Below are positions 55,260-62,662 of a DNA stretch of 64,000 nucleotides, in pieces (position 1 is the first letter of the stretch; each line of letters opens with the position of its first letter). Origin of the DNA: Nitrospira_D sp019636945. Lineage in GTDB: Bacteria > Nitrospirota > Nitrospiria > Nitrospirales > Nitrospiraceae. The DNA lies in the NCBI RefSeq assembly GCF_047338595.1, contig NZ_JBLFBO010000001.1, forward strand, positions 62,001-126,000, read 5' to 3'. The translations under genes and the position numbers were made by a program. The notes beneath the pieces were generated by a model that saw only the letters and a list, made by a program, of their open reading frames with translations, did no database searches and was not told the origin of the DNA.

Positions 55260-56369
55260 TCACGCTTCACGAGCGACGTGGCCCCGGTACCGATAATACG
55301 CAGCACAAGCCCCTTCGCTTGAGACCATTGGCGCGCCCAATGGCCGCTCCGGCGTGCAACGGGTACCAAAGGCGGAACAGTCCATCGGTTTGAGCAGGCC
55401 CTGAAGGACCAACCCGCTCTGGCACTCTGGATCCTCCTTGCCTTCAGCGAGCTGTGAAAGTTCTGCCTGGAACTTCACCTCGGCGTCGTAGGCATTGTAG
55501 ACAGATTTCAGACGGAGACCGCTCCCAGGAATTTCTCCGATACCACGCCAGATTCGCGGCGCCGGTTCAAAGACCTCGTCGACGAGAGTTCTCGCTGGTC
55601 TGTTCCCTTCCCGGCTCACCGAGCGCACGTACTGATTCTCGACCTCGACTCGTCCCTCTTCCAACAGGCTCACCAACATCGCAACGCCCTCGAGCACATC
55701 CAGTGGTTCAAAGCCAGTCACGACGATCGGGACTCCATACCGCTGAGCAATGGCCTCGTACTCCTCATAGCCCATCACGGTACAGACATGGCCGGCGGCG
55801 AGAAACCCCTGAATGCGATTCTGGGGTGACGACAGGATGGCCTCCATTGCCGGAGGTACCAACACATGGGCAATCAGCAGACTGAAGTTCGTGACTCCCA
55901 ATTGTTTCGCTTGGGTAACCGCCATGGCCCAGGCCGGCGCGGTGGTTTCAAATCCCACAGCGAAACAGACGACTTCGCGATCGGGATGCTTTCGGGCCAG
56001 GTCGAGTGCATCCAACGGTGAATAGATGATCCGAATATCTCCGCCCGCCGCCTTCACGCCGAACAGATCCCCACGGGAACCGGGCACACGCAACATATCT
56101 CCAAAGGAGCAGAAGATCACGTTTGGTAAGGAGGCGAGGCAGACAGCCTGGTCGATCAGCGATACGGAAGTTACACAGACCGGGCAACCTGGTCCATGAA
56201 CAAGTTCCAGATTTTTCGGCAACAGGCTATCGACCCCGAACCGCACGATGGCGTGAGTCTGCCCACCACAGACCTCCATAATCGTCCAAGGCCGTTGCGC
56301 CGTCTGCTTGATCCGCTCCGCCAGCGCCGCCGCCACCGCCCGATCGCGAAATTCATCCACGTACTTCAT
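55260..56369 (-). CDS. hypD: [NiFe]-hydrogenase maturation protein HypD
   Basis: 369 residues. The motif EVCGGQTHAI (C34), HGPGCPVCVT (C62, C65), GFETTAPA and the C-terminal cysteine-rich part that binds the [4Fe-4S] cluster (MDCSAFGTRC ... EGACAAYYRY) are all present. With HypC it assembles the Fe(CN)2CO unit. The gene is complete. A plus-strand toxin-antitoxin module begins about 200 bases upstream of its start, and a second copy of its 5' end lies beyond that module, so its original upstream neighbour (hypC) has been displaced. Confidence 0.95.
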   Translation of the reverse strand: MKYVDEFRDRAVAAALAERIKQTAQRPWTIMEVCGGQTHAIVRFGVDSLLPKNLELVHGPGCPVCVTSVSLIDQAVCLASLPNVIFCSFGDMLRVPGSRGDLFGVKAAGGDIRIIYSPLDALDLARKHPDREVVCFAVGFETTAPAWAMAVTQAKQLGVTNFSLLIAHVLVPPAMEAILSSPQNRIQGFLAAGHVCTVMGYEEYEAIAQRYGVPIVVTGFEPLDVLEGVAMLVSLLEEGRVEVENQYVRSVSREGNRPARTLVDEVFEPAPRIWRGIGEIPGSGLRLKSVYNAYDAEVKFQAELSQLAEGKEDPECQSGLVLQGLLKPMDCSAFGTRCTPERPLGAPMVSSEGACAAYYRYRGHVAREA

Positions 56370-56495
56370 GACAGTGATCCCAGTTACTCCATAGCAGTCC
56401 CACGATGAGTAGAACGCCTGCTCTGCTTCCTGTCTTATAAACCTCTGGCAGCCTAATAGGAATAGGTTGCCACTTTGACCATTCGTTCGTGCTGC

Positions 56496-56524
56496 TTGAC
56501 ATGACCATTATAAATGACTATATA
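56496..56524 (+). promoter_or_regulatory. Sigma-70-type promoter of the Phd/VapC module
   Basis: TTGACA at 56496-56501 and TATATA at 56519-56524 are separated by exactly 17 bases. Transcription would begin near 56531, ahead of the antitoxin GTG start at 56567. The region is A/T-rich against its surroundings. Operator sites for autoregulation are expected but not resolved. Confidence 0.7.
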
Positions 56525-56566
56525 AGTTTACTATCAGAAGCGAGACTTGGAAGGGGGTACCCTCAC

Positions 56567-56794
56567 GTGAGAACCATGCCTGTGACAGATTTTAAGGCGC
56601 ACGCGTTGAAAGTACTGGGAGAAGTCGCGGAAACACGAGAGCCTGTCGTGGTCACAAAACGAGGCAAGCCGCTCGCCGAAATTGTTCCCTTCGCCGGAAA
56701 GCGCACGGCACCGGGCAGGTTGGCGGATGCTCTGGTTTTTGAAGATGATATTGTGTCGCCCATTGGCGAAGCCGAGTGGAACGTCTGCCGGTGA
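56567..56794 (+). CDS. Phd/YefM-family antitoxin
   Basis: 75 residues from a GTG at 56567, after GGAAGGGGG. The frame is open to 56489, but those codons lie across the promoter. VRTMPVTDFKAHALKVLGEV and VVVTKRGKPLAEIVPF are the DNA-binding and dimerisation parts of Phd antitoxins; the C-terminal tail should bind the toxin. The stop overlaps the toxin start (GTGA). It neutralises the PIN toxin and probably represses the shared promoter. Confidence 0.88.
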   Translation: MRTMPVTDFKAHALKVLGEVAETREPVVVTKRGKPLAEIVPFAGKRTAPGRLADALVFEDDIVSPIGEAEWNVCR

Positions 56795-57189
56795 AGTACG
56801 TCCTGGATACGCATGTCTGGGTCTGGTGGCAGATGAGCCCTAAGAAACTGTCCCCTCGCGTCCGCACTATTCTAAACAACCCAGACCACTATACGGAGCT
56901 GCTCCTCTCAGTGATATCGGCGTGGGAGTTCAGTAAGTTGTTGGAGAAAAAACGGATAGGGATTTCCTGCGATCCTGAAGAATGGTTTCGTGTCGCACTC
57001 GAGATGCCGAAGCTCCGACTCGTGCCTCTCACCCCCACACTCAGCTACCGATCGACAACACTGCCTCAACCGTTTCACGGAGATCCGGCGGATCAAATCA
57101 TCGTCGCAACCGCCAGAGAAGAGAATGCGACCATCCTGACCAAAGACACCCTCATCCGGCAATACAAACACGTGCGCACACTGTGGTAA
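56791..57189 (+). CDS. VapC-like PIN-domain toxin
   Basis: 132 residues from the GTG at 56791. YVLDTHVWVWW carries the first catalytic aspartate, SVISAWEFSKLLEKKR the glutamate, and GDPADQIIVATAREENATILTKDTLIRQY the later aspartates of the PIN nuclease. Such toxins cleave tRNA or rRNA in the cytosol when the antitoxin is lost. It is complete and paired with the Phd antitoxin by a four-base overlap. Confidence 0.9.
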   Translation: MKYVLDTHVWVWWQMSPKKLSPRVRTILNNPDHYTELLLSVISAWEFSKLLEKKRIGISCDPEEWFRVALEMPKLRLVPLTPTLSYRSTTLPQPFHGDPADQIIVATAREENATILTKDTLIRQYKHVRTLW

Positions 57190-57234
57190 GTTGCCTATCT
57201 CCCACCTGAATGATCTGGACCAGACTCGCCTCTG

Positions 57235-57405
57235 AACCAGCGTGAGATCTTGCGGCGACAGACTCTCAATGCTGAACATGACGATCGCATGAGTCTGCCC
57301 ACCACAAACCTCCATAATCGTCCAAGCCCGGTGCACCGTCTGCTTGATCCGCTCCGCCAGCGCCGCCGCCACCGCCCGATCGCGAAATTCATCCACGTAC
57401 TTCAT
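57235..57405 (-). pseudogene. hypD 5'-end fragment
   Basis: From ATG 57405 the first 42 codons match hypD almost exactly (about six base differences in ~125). The following ~15 codons (FSIESLSPQDLTLV) still resemble HypD but differ from the local copy (FGVDSLLPKNLELV). Likeness ends at about 57235. The remaining ~310 codons are missing. It lies beyond the Phd/VapC module from the intact gene, in the same orientation. Confidence 0.85.
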
Positions 57406-57444
57406 GACGGTGCCCCCAGGAACCCCGCTGTTCAACAAGAGTGT

Positions 57445-57771
57445 TCAGAGAATCCCTTTCCTACTTAGCACCGTTTCCAGAAACGCGTGCCCCAATATAA
57501 GCTGTTGCTGTCCCGTTTTGGCGGGGAGTTCTGTGAAAACTCTCTTCGATGTTAGAACCGGCTGCGTGTCGTGACCAATCTTGTCTGGATACATCGCCAG
57601 ATACCATATCTGAAAAGCTTGCATTGAATACGAGAGCTTGTGGCCAAGATCTCCACACTCTAACGAGGCAACGAATATGAGATGATCATTCTCTTCTTCA
57701 CCGAAAGACAGAATTGCCTCTGCCTCCCTATCGGCATGTTTCAAGTAGTTCTGAGCATGATTCAAGACTTC
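57445..57771 (-). pseudogene. C-terminal part of a gene interrupted by the IS5-family element
   Basis: 108 codons reading EVLNHAQNYLKHADREAEAI then HKLSYSMQAFQIWYLA. This is the second half of a protein whose first half lies at 58615-58839, on the other side of the insertion sequence. Removing the IS and one CTAG joins the two in frame (L-E-V-L) into a 183-residue protein. Its family is a small cytosolic helical type seen in other genomes, without known function. Confidence 0.8.
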
Positions 57772-57774
57772 TAG
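57771..57774. repeat. Target-site duplication, left copy (CTAG)
   Basis: CTAG lies just outside the left IS end and recurs at 58614-58617 beyond the right end. A four-base YTAR-type duplication is typical of IS5-like transposition. Confidence 0.8.
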
Positions 57775-58613
57775 GCTCAGGACTCATTCTTTCAGATAGA
57801 AGATGACGGTGGCTGCGAGACAGATGGCTGAGAAAAAGGTGTGGGCACAGCGATCATACCGCATGGCAATCCGACGCCAATCCTTGATCCGCCCGAACAT
57901 GATCTCGATGTTGTGGCGTTGTTTGTAGAGGGTTTTGTTGTAGCGACGCCGTGTCGTTCGGTTGTTCCGTGGCGGAATGCAGGGTGTGACGCCCTGCTTC
58001 CGGAGGGCGGCGATGAACCAATCGGCATCATAACCGCGGTCGGCGATCAGGTATGTGGCATTGGAAAGACTGGGCAGCAGGCATCTCGCGCCGGTGTCAT
58101 CACTGGTGTGCCCTGCGGTCAGCAACAGGTGCACCGGCTTGCCCACATCGTCGCACACCGCATGGAGCTTCGAATTCAGGCCCCCTTTCGTGCGGCCAAT
58201 ACAGCGAGAGCCTGCCCCTTTTTGAGCAGGCTGGCCGCCGTGCGATGGGCCTTCAGATGAGTCGCATCGATCATCAAGCCGTCTCTGGGCCCGGGCTGCC
58301 GCGCCAACTCGCGAAAGATCTTGTTGAAGATCCCGGCCCGGCTCCAGCGCACAAACCGGTTGTAGAGCGTCTTGTACGGCCCATACGCCTTTGGAGCATC
58401 CTTCCATTGAAGACCGTACCGGATCACAGAGATGATCCCGCTGATCACCCGCCGATCATCCACGCGCGGGATACCGTGCGGGACAGGGAGATAGGGCTTG
58501 ATCCGGTTCAACTGCTGCGTGGTTAACAGAAACACGTCACTCATGGCCACCTCCGACCTGAGTGAAGCACAGATGATTGGCGGAGGGAACCCTAAACTTA
58601 ATGAGTCCTGAGC
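57775..58613 (-). mobile_element. IS5-family insertion sequence, 839 bp
   Basis: The ends are perfect inverted repeats: GCTCAGGACTCAT at 57775-57787 and ATGAGTCCTGAGC at 58601-58613. CTAG is duplicated on both sides. The element encodes one transposase in two overlapping frames. The length and two-frame layout fit the IS427-like subgroup. Perfect ends and target duplication suggest a recent insertion. Confidence 0.92.
57784..58544 (-). CDS. IS5-family DDE transposase, two frames joined by -1 frameshift
   Basis: OrfA starts at ATG 58544 after GGAGGTGG and has LLTTQQLNRIKPYLP, the DUF4096-like N-terminus, and MIDATHLKAHRTAASLLKKG with the first catalytic aspartate. At an AAAAAGGGG run near 58224 the frame shifts by -1 into OrfB, which has GRTKGGLNSKLHAVCD, LIADRGYDADWF (second aspartate) and QRHNIEIMFGRIKDWRRIAMRYD (glutamate). 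The run of five A's fits programmed slippage. All catalytic parts are present, so the element may be active. Confidence 0.88.
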
Positions 58614-58617
58614 CTAG
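58614..58617. repeat. Target-site duplication, right copy (CTAG)
   Basis: Matches CTAG at 57771-57774 on the other side of the insertion sequence. Confidence 0.8.
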
Positions 58618-58839
58618 TGCATCTTTCTTGCTCAGACCAGAGGCCTCAATGATCTTGGTTCGCCAGGAAGATCCTAGCCCCTGTTTCTCCGCAAGGTCGG
58701 CAAAGATGCCGTAAGCCGCACCAGAGAGTATTCGCACCGCTAGAGGATCTTCGTCCGTCAATAAGAGGCCGATGGCCACATCAAGCTGCCGTACCGCCGC
58801 TTCAGATTTTGTGCATGCGACTTCCATACGTGCCAACAA
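58615..58839 (-). pseudogene. N-terminal part of the gene interrupted by the IS5-family element
   Basis: 75 codons, starting MLARMEVACTKSEAAV and containing LAVRILSGAAYGIFADLAEK. The open frame runs on into the IS but those residues are IS-derived. It joins in frame with the segment at 57445-57771. An alternative start is the ATG five codons in. Confidence 0.8.
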
Positions 58840-58966
58840 TCAGGCGCTCCCAGCAGCGTAGAACAACCGGCGGCTATTTAACGGCGCCCTTTGCAGCCGC
58901 CAGTTCTGAGACGCGCTTCGTAGGCAAGCCGGCGAAGGTCCGTGCGAAGAGCTTCTTCGCGAATGA
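58840..58966. other. Spacer between island genes
   Basis: About 125 bp with the short inverted pair GGCGGCT / AGCCGCC (around 58871-58902). No gene is seen. The hairpin could end the gene at 58967-59530. Confidence 0.35.
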
Positions 58967-59530
58967 TTACCACACCTGACGCAGATGTACGTTCGCTTGT
59001 CCAGGTGCTGGCGATGGCCAGTACTCCGGCTTAGAGAGCATAACTTGGCCCGGCGTTTGTGACGCAAAGGAGTACGCAAAGACCTCTGATTCAAGCAAGT
59101 GAAGGAGATTGATACACTCCGCAGCGCGTTCCTCAAGCTTTCGGAAGTCTTGTTCTACGTCCTTGTTCAGATGATGGAAGTCGTTTCGCTCGTTCAGGAT
59201 CTTAGTGGCCGCATCAAATCCCGGAGCACTCAGTACATCACAGTCCCGCAAGCGCCGGCAGCGCTCGGCAATATCCTTTCCGACTCTGATCTTGTGATGC
59301 TCGGCAAGATACTTGGAAAGCGCCTCAACATAGGCCTGTGTCCTGGAGATAGCGCCGTAGAAGAAACCCGCGATGTACATTCCATAACATTCTGATGCAG
59401 CGGCTGCGAACCAGTGCGCCGGTATGATGTTCTGAAAGCGAGCTGATGATGCTCGACGCAATCGCTCGGAAATATGAGCCTCGAAGTGCGCCCGCATCAA
59501 TGCTTCATTGTGTTTGTCTACTTCAGCCAT
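58967..59530 (-). CDS. Uncharacterised island protein, possible HEPN fold
   Basis: 187 residues, largely helical, no family recognised with confidence. RNDFHH (about residues 114-119) fits the Rx4H motif of HEPN nucleases and is followed by long helices (DFRKLEERAAECINLLHLLE). HEPN proteins are often toxins or phage-defence ribonucleases. No antitoxin partner is adjacent. The match is a short motif only, so it is a hypothesis. The gene lies between the IS-split gene and the first ~40 bp island repeat. Confidence 0.55.
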   Translation of the reverse strand: MAEVDKHNEALMRAHFEAHISERLRRASSARFQNIIPAHWFAAAASECYGMYIAGFFYGAISRTQAYVEALSKYLAEHHKIRVGKDIAERCRRLRDCDVLSAPGFDAATKILNERNDFHHLNKDVEQDFRKLEERAAECINLLHLLESEVFAYSFASQTPGQVMLSKPEYWPSPAPGQANVHLRQVW

Positions 59531-59609
59531 TGTTTAGCGCCGAACGAAGCGTCGCTCGAAGAATGTTTAGGCCGATCCGCGTAGGAACCAGATCTGCCGT
59601 GTCCCGTCC

Positions 59610-59671
59610 GTCTAACACACCATCGAACGGTTCGAGCATAACGCTATGACTATTGGCGATTCAAATGAGAT
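59610..59671. repeat. Island repeat copy A
   Basis: Contains GTCTAACACACCATC then TTCGAGCATAACGCTATGAC and ATTCAAATGAGAT. The second half recurs at 60574, 61207 and 62042; the GTCTAACAC start is shared only with copy D. It separates the HEPN-like gene from the XRE antitoxin. Confidence 0.75.
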
Positions 59672-59697
59672 CAATGGAGGCACAATGCATTACTCAA

Positions 59698-59991
59698 CTA
59701 TGCGGCCAACTTGACGGCAACGGTCAGGCCGGCCTTGGCGCAGAGGCCTACCAGATAGCCGAGGGGGAGCTTGTCCACCTTGTTGCACGCAATTTCTGAG
59801 ATGCGCGGTTGAACTACACCGAGACGCTTGGCCGCCTGTGCTTGGTTCAATCCTTCGCGAGTCATCCACTTGCGCAAGGCTTCCGCAAGCTCGCAGCGTA
59901 GCAGCATCACGGCTGCCTCATGTGGAGGAAATCCCACATCAAGAAACACGTTCCCTCTACCTCGTGTGATACGCACGCGTGATCGCTTCAT
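59698..59991 (-). CDS. XRE-family helix-turn-helix antitoxin (orphan)
   Basis: 97 residues from the ATG at 59991; another ATG is at 60018. GLNQAQAAKRLGVVQPRISEIA is a helix-turn-helix of the HigA-like group whose members repress their own toxin-antitoxin operon. The N-terminal RGRGNVFLDVGF matches this subgroup. Its own HigB-type toxin is not found; upstream lies the ParE-type toxin of a different antitoxin. It may be a leftover or form a three-gene module. Confidence 0.75.
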   Translation of the reverse strand: MKRSRVRITRGRGNVFLDVGFPPHEAAVMLLRCELAEALRKWMTREGLNQAQAAKRLGVVQPRISEIACNKVDKLPLGYLVGLCAKAGLTVAVKLAA

Positions 59992-60044
59992 AGATCTCTG
60001 ATGATAGTCGAGCTTCATAGGCGGAGCAGCTCTTAGCGGGCTTG

Positions 60045-60344
60045 TTATGTTTCATCTCTACCGACCCAGTAGTCCGGCTTCCGATGTTGGTGGGCTACCG
60101 CGATGACAAGAACATGGTCTTCTTCAACGGAGTACAACAGCTTATATGGGAACTTGTGGAGGAGGCACTTCCTTACTTCACCCCGCTCGATGGACCAGGC
60201 TTGAGGGTACTCCGTAATTCGTAATGCAGCCTTTCTCACTTCCTCCTTGAATAGTTGCCCGAGCCCTGCAGATTCGAGATTATAAAAGTGGACAGTATCT
60301 TCCAACTCCTGCGTCGCTATTCGAGTGAATATGACGCGCATCAT
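60045..60344 (-). CDS. RelE/ParE-superfamily toxin
   Basis: 99 residues. RVIFTRIATQELEDTVHFYNLESAGLG and LHKFPYKLLYSVEEDHVLVIAVAHQHRKPDYW are the characteristic strands, ending with the usual HxxRxPxYW pattern. Such toxins target ribosome-bound mRNA or gyrase. Its ATG overlaps the stop of the antitoxin at 60341. A second ATG is at 60341. The pair is complete. Confidence 0.85.
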   Translation of the reverse strand: MMRVIFTRIATQELEDTVHFYNLESAGLGQLFKEEVRKAALRITEYPQAWSIERGEVRKCLLHKFPYKLLYSVEEDHVLVIAVAHQHRKPDYWVGRDET

Positions 60345-60547
60345 TTGCTCTTAAATACTTCCTCCATTGGGACACCTTGGAGCTTTCCAGCCCGATAGGC
60401 ATTGAGTCTCTTTTCCGCTTCTTCAGCCCATATTTCATCGAGCTTCTTATCCGGCTCATCCAGGCTCTTTATCAGACCTTCAACCAAGCTGAATCGTTCT
60501 TCTGGCTTCAGTTTCATGGCTTCGTCTAACAGCTCTTTCGTGCCCAT
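60341..60547 (-). CDS. Antitoxin of the ParE-type toxin (CHP02574 family)
   Basis: 68 residues from the ATG at 60547, after GGAGGTGAACACA; the frame is open to 60583. ELLDEAMKLKPEERFSLVEGLIKSLD followed by WAEEAEKRLNAYRAGKL is the pattern of the putative addiction-module component family. The stop overlaps the toxin start (ATGA). The acidic C-terminal half should wrap the toxin. Confidence 0.85.
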   Translation of the reverse strand: MGTKELLDEAMKLKPEERFSLVEGLIKSLDEPDKKLDEIWAEEAEKRLNAYRAGKLQGVPMEEVFKSK

Positions 60548-60573
60548 TGTGTTCACCTCCGATTTTGCGAATC

Positions 60574-60618
60574 GTCTGAGCATACCGCCATGATTGCTGG
60601 CCTTTCAACGAGATACGA
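60574..60618. repeat. Island repeat copy B
   Basis: GTCTGAGCATACCGCCATGA then TTTCAACGAGAT, aligned with copies A, C and D. It lies just upstream of the antitoxin start, between that module and the next. Confidence 0.75.
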
Positions 60619-60654
60619 CTTTAAGCCAGTAATCAGCCCCAGCTACCCTTGACC

Positions 60655-60731
60655 CCTCAGGCAGATTTGGCGATATCGAAGCCGCCAACTCGGCGTGGAT
60701 CGCCAATGTTCGTCGTACGGCTTCTTCAAAC
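60655..60731 (-). pseudogene. Possible hypC 3'-end fragment
   Basis: The minus strand reads FEEAVRRTLAIHAELAASIS, close to the end of HypC at 63158 (LDEEAACRTLQTYAELAASS). About 41 of 60 bases agree, with many differences at third codon positions. It has no start and no upstream HypC sequence. The match is short, so it is tentative. Confidence 0.4.
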
Positions 60732-60813
60732 GGCCAGAAGGCTCGGAGTGTCATTTCAGAGTGGTGATCAGTCCCGTCCGGACACCCCGCGTTCCTCCCC
60801 ACTCGCCGCTCTT

Positions 60814-61182
60814 TCAGCTCACCACCCTGTTGGGAAATGACACTTCGAGCACCACACACCCGATATCGGTTCGAAACGGACCATGCCGTTCACCGGGAGG
60901 ACGACTTGCGTACTCCCCCGCTTCCAGCCAGCGATCGAAGGCTTGGTCGTACAGCCGCCCGCTGACAATAAAGACCTCTTCCGGGTACGCATGGGTCTTT
61001 CCCCCAAATGCCGAGGTATCAGCGCCCGGCAGGAAACGAGTCAGCCTGGTGTATTCCCCTGTCACCGGATCGATGCTCAGTGTGATTTCCTCGGCCACCC
61101 CTTCCAGACCTTTGATCGGAGTCCAGCGGGTTCGTTGGTCTGGAGCCAACGGGTTCCAGTAGGTTGTGATCGATTTCGACAT
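60814..61182 (-). CDS. Cupin-fold protein (ChrR-like cupin)
   Basis: 122 residues from the ATG at 61182, after GGGGAGAGGA; the frame is open to 61224. TRFLPGADTSAFGGKTHAYPEEVFIVSGRLYD and GEYASRPPGERHGPF are the two cupin motifs, with histidine and glutamate as metal ligands. The arrangement matches the cupin part of ChrR-type proteins but without the anti-sigma domain. It may bind zinc or a small carboxylate. It lies between island repeats B and C. Confidence 0.8.
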   Translation of the reverse strand: MSKSITTYWNPLAPDQRTRWTPIKGLEGVAEEITLSIDPVTGEYTRLTRFLPGADTSAFGGKTHAYPEEVFIVSGRLYDQAFDRWLEAGEYASRPPGERHGPFRTDIGCVVLEVSFPNRVVS

Positions 61183-61206
61183 TCCTCTCCCCAGCAAGCA
61201 GTGAAG

Positions 61207-61247
61207 TGTCGAGCATAACGCCATAATTGTTGGCGTTTCAATGAGAT
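61207..61247. repeat. Island repeat copy C
   Basis: TGTCGAGCATAACGCCATAA then TTTCAATGAGAT. It lies upstream of the cupin gene and downstream of nothing obvious on its other side until the YefM module at 61460. Confidence 0.75.
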
Positions 61248-61459
61248 GTAGCTGCGAGGCTACCTATCACGCGTGTTCATGAAACACAACGAGGCCAAGC
61301 GGCTCACGCTTCCTTATGATCCCCCATAGGACGAATGTGTGAATTCACCGGCATCGCACCCTTCTCACGTAGTGTCTGGTTGGATGCGTGGTGAGGCATT
61401 GTGGCGATACTGGGCATTTCCTGCATTCGGCTGTACAGCTTACATTTCTGGAGGCTGCC

Positions 61460-61708
61460 ATGGATACGCTGACCTACTCCGCCGTTCGTGCCAATCTCGC
61501 TTGCGCCATGGACCGGGTGTGCGACGACCACGAGGCTTTGATTATTACTCGCAACGGCAAACAGTCCGTTGTGATGCTGTCGCTCGAAGACTACAAGGCG
61601 CTTGAAGAAATCGCCTGTCTTTTCCGAACGCTCTCCAATGCCAAGAGACTGCTCTCAGCTGTTGAGCAACTGAATATAGGTATAGGGGGGAGGAAGCTGG
61701 CCAGATGA
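61460..61708 (+). CDS. yefM: YefM/Phd-family antitoxin
   Basis: 82 residues from the ATG at 61460, after GGAGGCTGCC. LTYSAVRANLACAMDRVCDD and ALIITRNGKQSVVMLSLEDYKALEE are typical YefM. It is intact. Its stop overlaps the start of the toxin gene, which is broken, so it may persist as an orphan repressor or protect against other YoeB toxins. Confidence 0.88.
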   Translation: MDTLTYSAVRANLACAMDRVCDDHEALIITRNGKQSVVMLSLEDYKALEEIACLFRTLSNAKRLLSAVEQLNIGIGGRKLAR

Positions 61709-61957
61709 CGCTGGTGTTCACGGACGACGCATGGGAGGACTATCTGTATTGGCAGAAGCACGACAAACGCATGGTCGAACTGATCAACAAGTCATCTGCG
61801 ACACACAACGCGAACCCTTGGTGACGTCGGCAAACCGGAACCATTGAAGCATGCGCTCTCGGGCTTGTGGTCGCGGCGGATCACTGATGAACATCGGATG
61901 GTGTATCGCGTGGTAAATGATGTGCTAGAAATCGCGCAGCTCCGATTCCACTACTGA
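61705..61957 (+). pseudogene. yoeB: YoeB toxin gene with two frameshifts
   Basis: The ATG at 61705 gives LVFTDDAWEDYLYWQKHDKR as in YoeB, but one base is missing near 61791 (after INK) and another near 61820 (around the EPFGD region). The last part, restored, reads KPEPLKHALSGLWSRRITDEH and ends in FHY. The total length is 253 bases, two short of the normal 85 codons. The toxin is therefore inactive as sequenced, unless the indels are sequencing errors. Confidence 0.85.
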
Positions 61958-62023
61958 TTCAAGACACGCCTCACTGTTTAGACCAAGCCGCAGATGAGCG
62001 AGATCTGCTAGTTGCTCACTGTC

Positions 62024-62082
62024 TAACACGCCGTCAATTTGTCCGAGCATAATGCCGCAATCGTTGGAGTTTCAAATGAGAG
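62024..62082. repeat. Island repeat copy D
   Basis: GTCTAACACGCCGTC then GTCCGAGCATAATGCCGCAA and TTTCAAATGAGA. It matches copy A over both parts. It marks the right side of the YefM/YoeB module and probably one edge of the island. Confidence 0.75.
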
Positions 62083-62162
62083 CGGCTGGACGTGGAAATC
62101 AGAATATACTGAGCCGACCATCGACCGAATTGTTCTCTGACCTGTATCTTTGTTCACCTCAC

Positions 62163-62552
62163 TCATGCCTTCCGGTTTCGAATGATGAGACCGAGCACGA
62201 CCGGAAACGCCATGACGCAAAACAAGAGGAGTCCTCCGACGAACAGCTGTCCTCGAACTTGCATGGGGTCTGCCACCATATCATGCCCCTGCATCCAGAG
62301 ATGCCTGGTCATGAGGTCGCAAGCAAACCCTGCAATAATCAGCGCATACCAGAACCGCCATCGTCGTGCGGTGTAGAGCGCCTGCTCTCGTCGGTGAATC
62401 AGGAAGACTTGAGCTAGGATCGCCGCGAGGCCGAGATACTCCGCCCAGGCGGGGATCCCACGGGCTCCTGTCAGTAAGAGTAAGATAAGAATTGCAACGA
62501 AGGCTAGAATGGACCCCAACAGAAATCCTCGTCGCGATTCCAACAGACTCAT
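62163..62552 (-). CDS. Uncharacterised membrane protein
   Basis: 129 residues from the ATG at 62552 (frame open to a TTG at 62579). About four membrane segments are visible (near 9-28, 35-50, 66-82, 102-122). SILAFVAILILLLLTGARG and FVGGLLLFCVMAFPVVLGLII are hydrophobic. No family recognised. It lies between the island repeats and a lipoprotein gene. Confidence 0.6.
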   Translation of the reverse strand: MSLLESRRGFLLGSILAFVAILILLLLTGARGIPAWAEYLGLAAILAQVFLIHRREQALYTARRWRFWYALIIAGFACDLMTRHLWMQGHDMVADPMQVRGQLFVGGLLLFCVMAFPVVLGLIIRNRKA

Positions 62553-62662
62553 ACTAATCCCGTCCAATTCATTCCCCAAAGAGCTTTTCTCTTATTCTGC
62601 GCACTGGATCCTTGTCCTCACTTGATCTACTTTTACAGCAAAGTGGGCTCTGACCAGCCCAC

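Noticed and set aside
60605..60859. 84-codon minus-strand frame as a real gene
   Set aside because: Only its C-terminal part resembles anything (HypC end), it lacks a start signal and overlaps the cupin gene; treated as a possible remnant.
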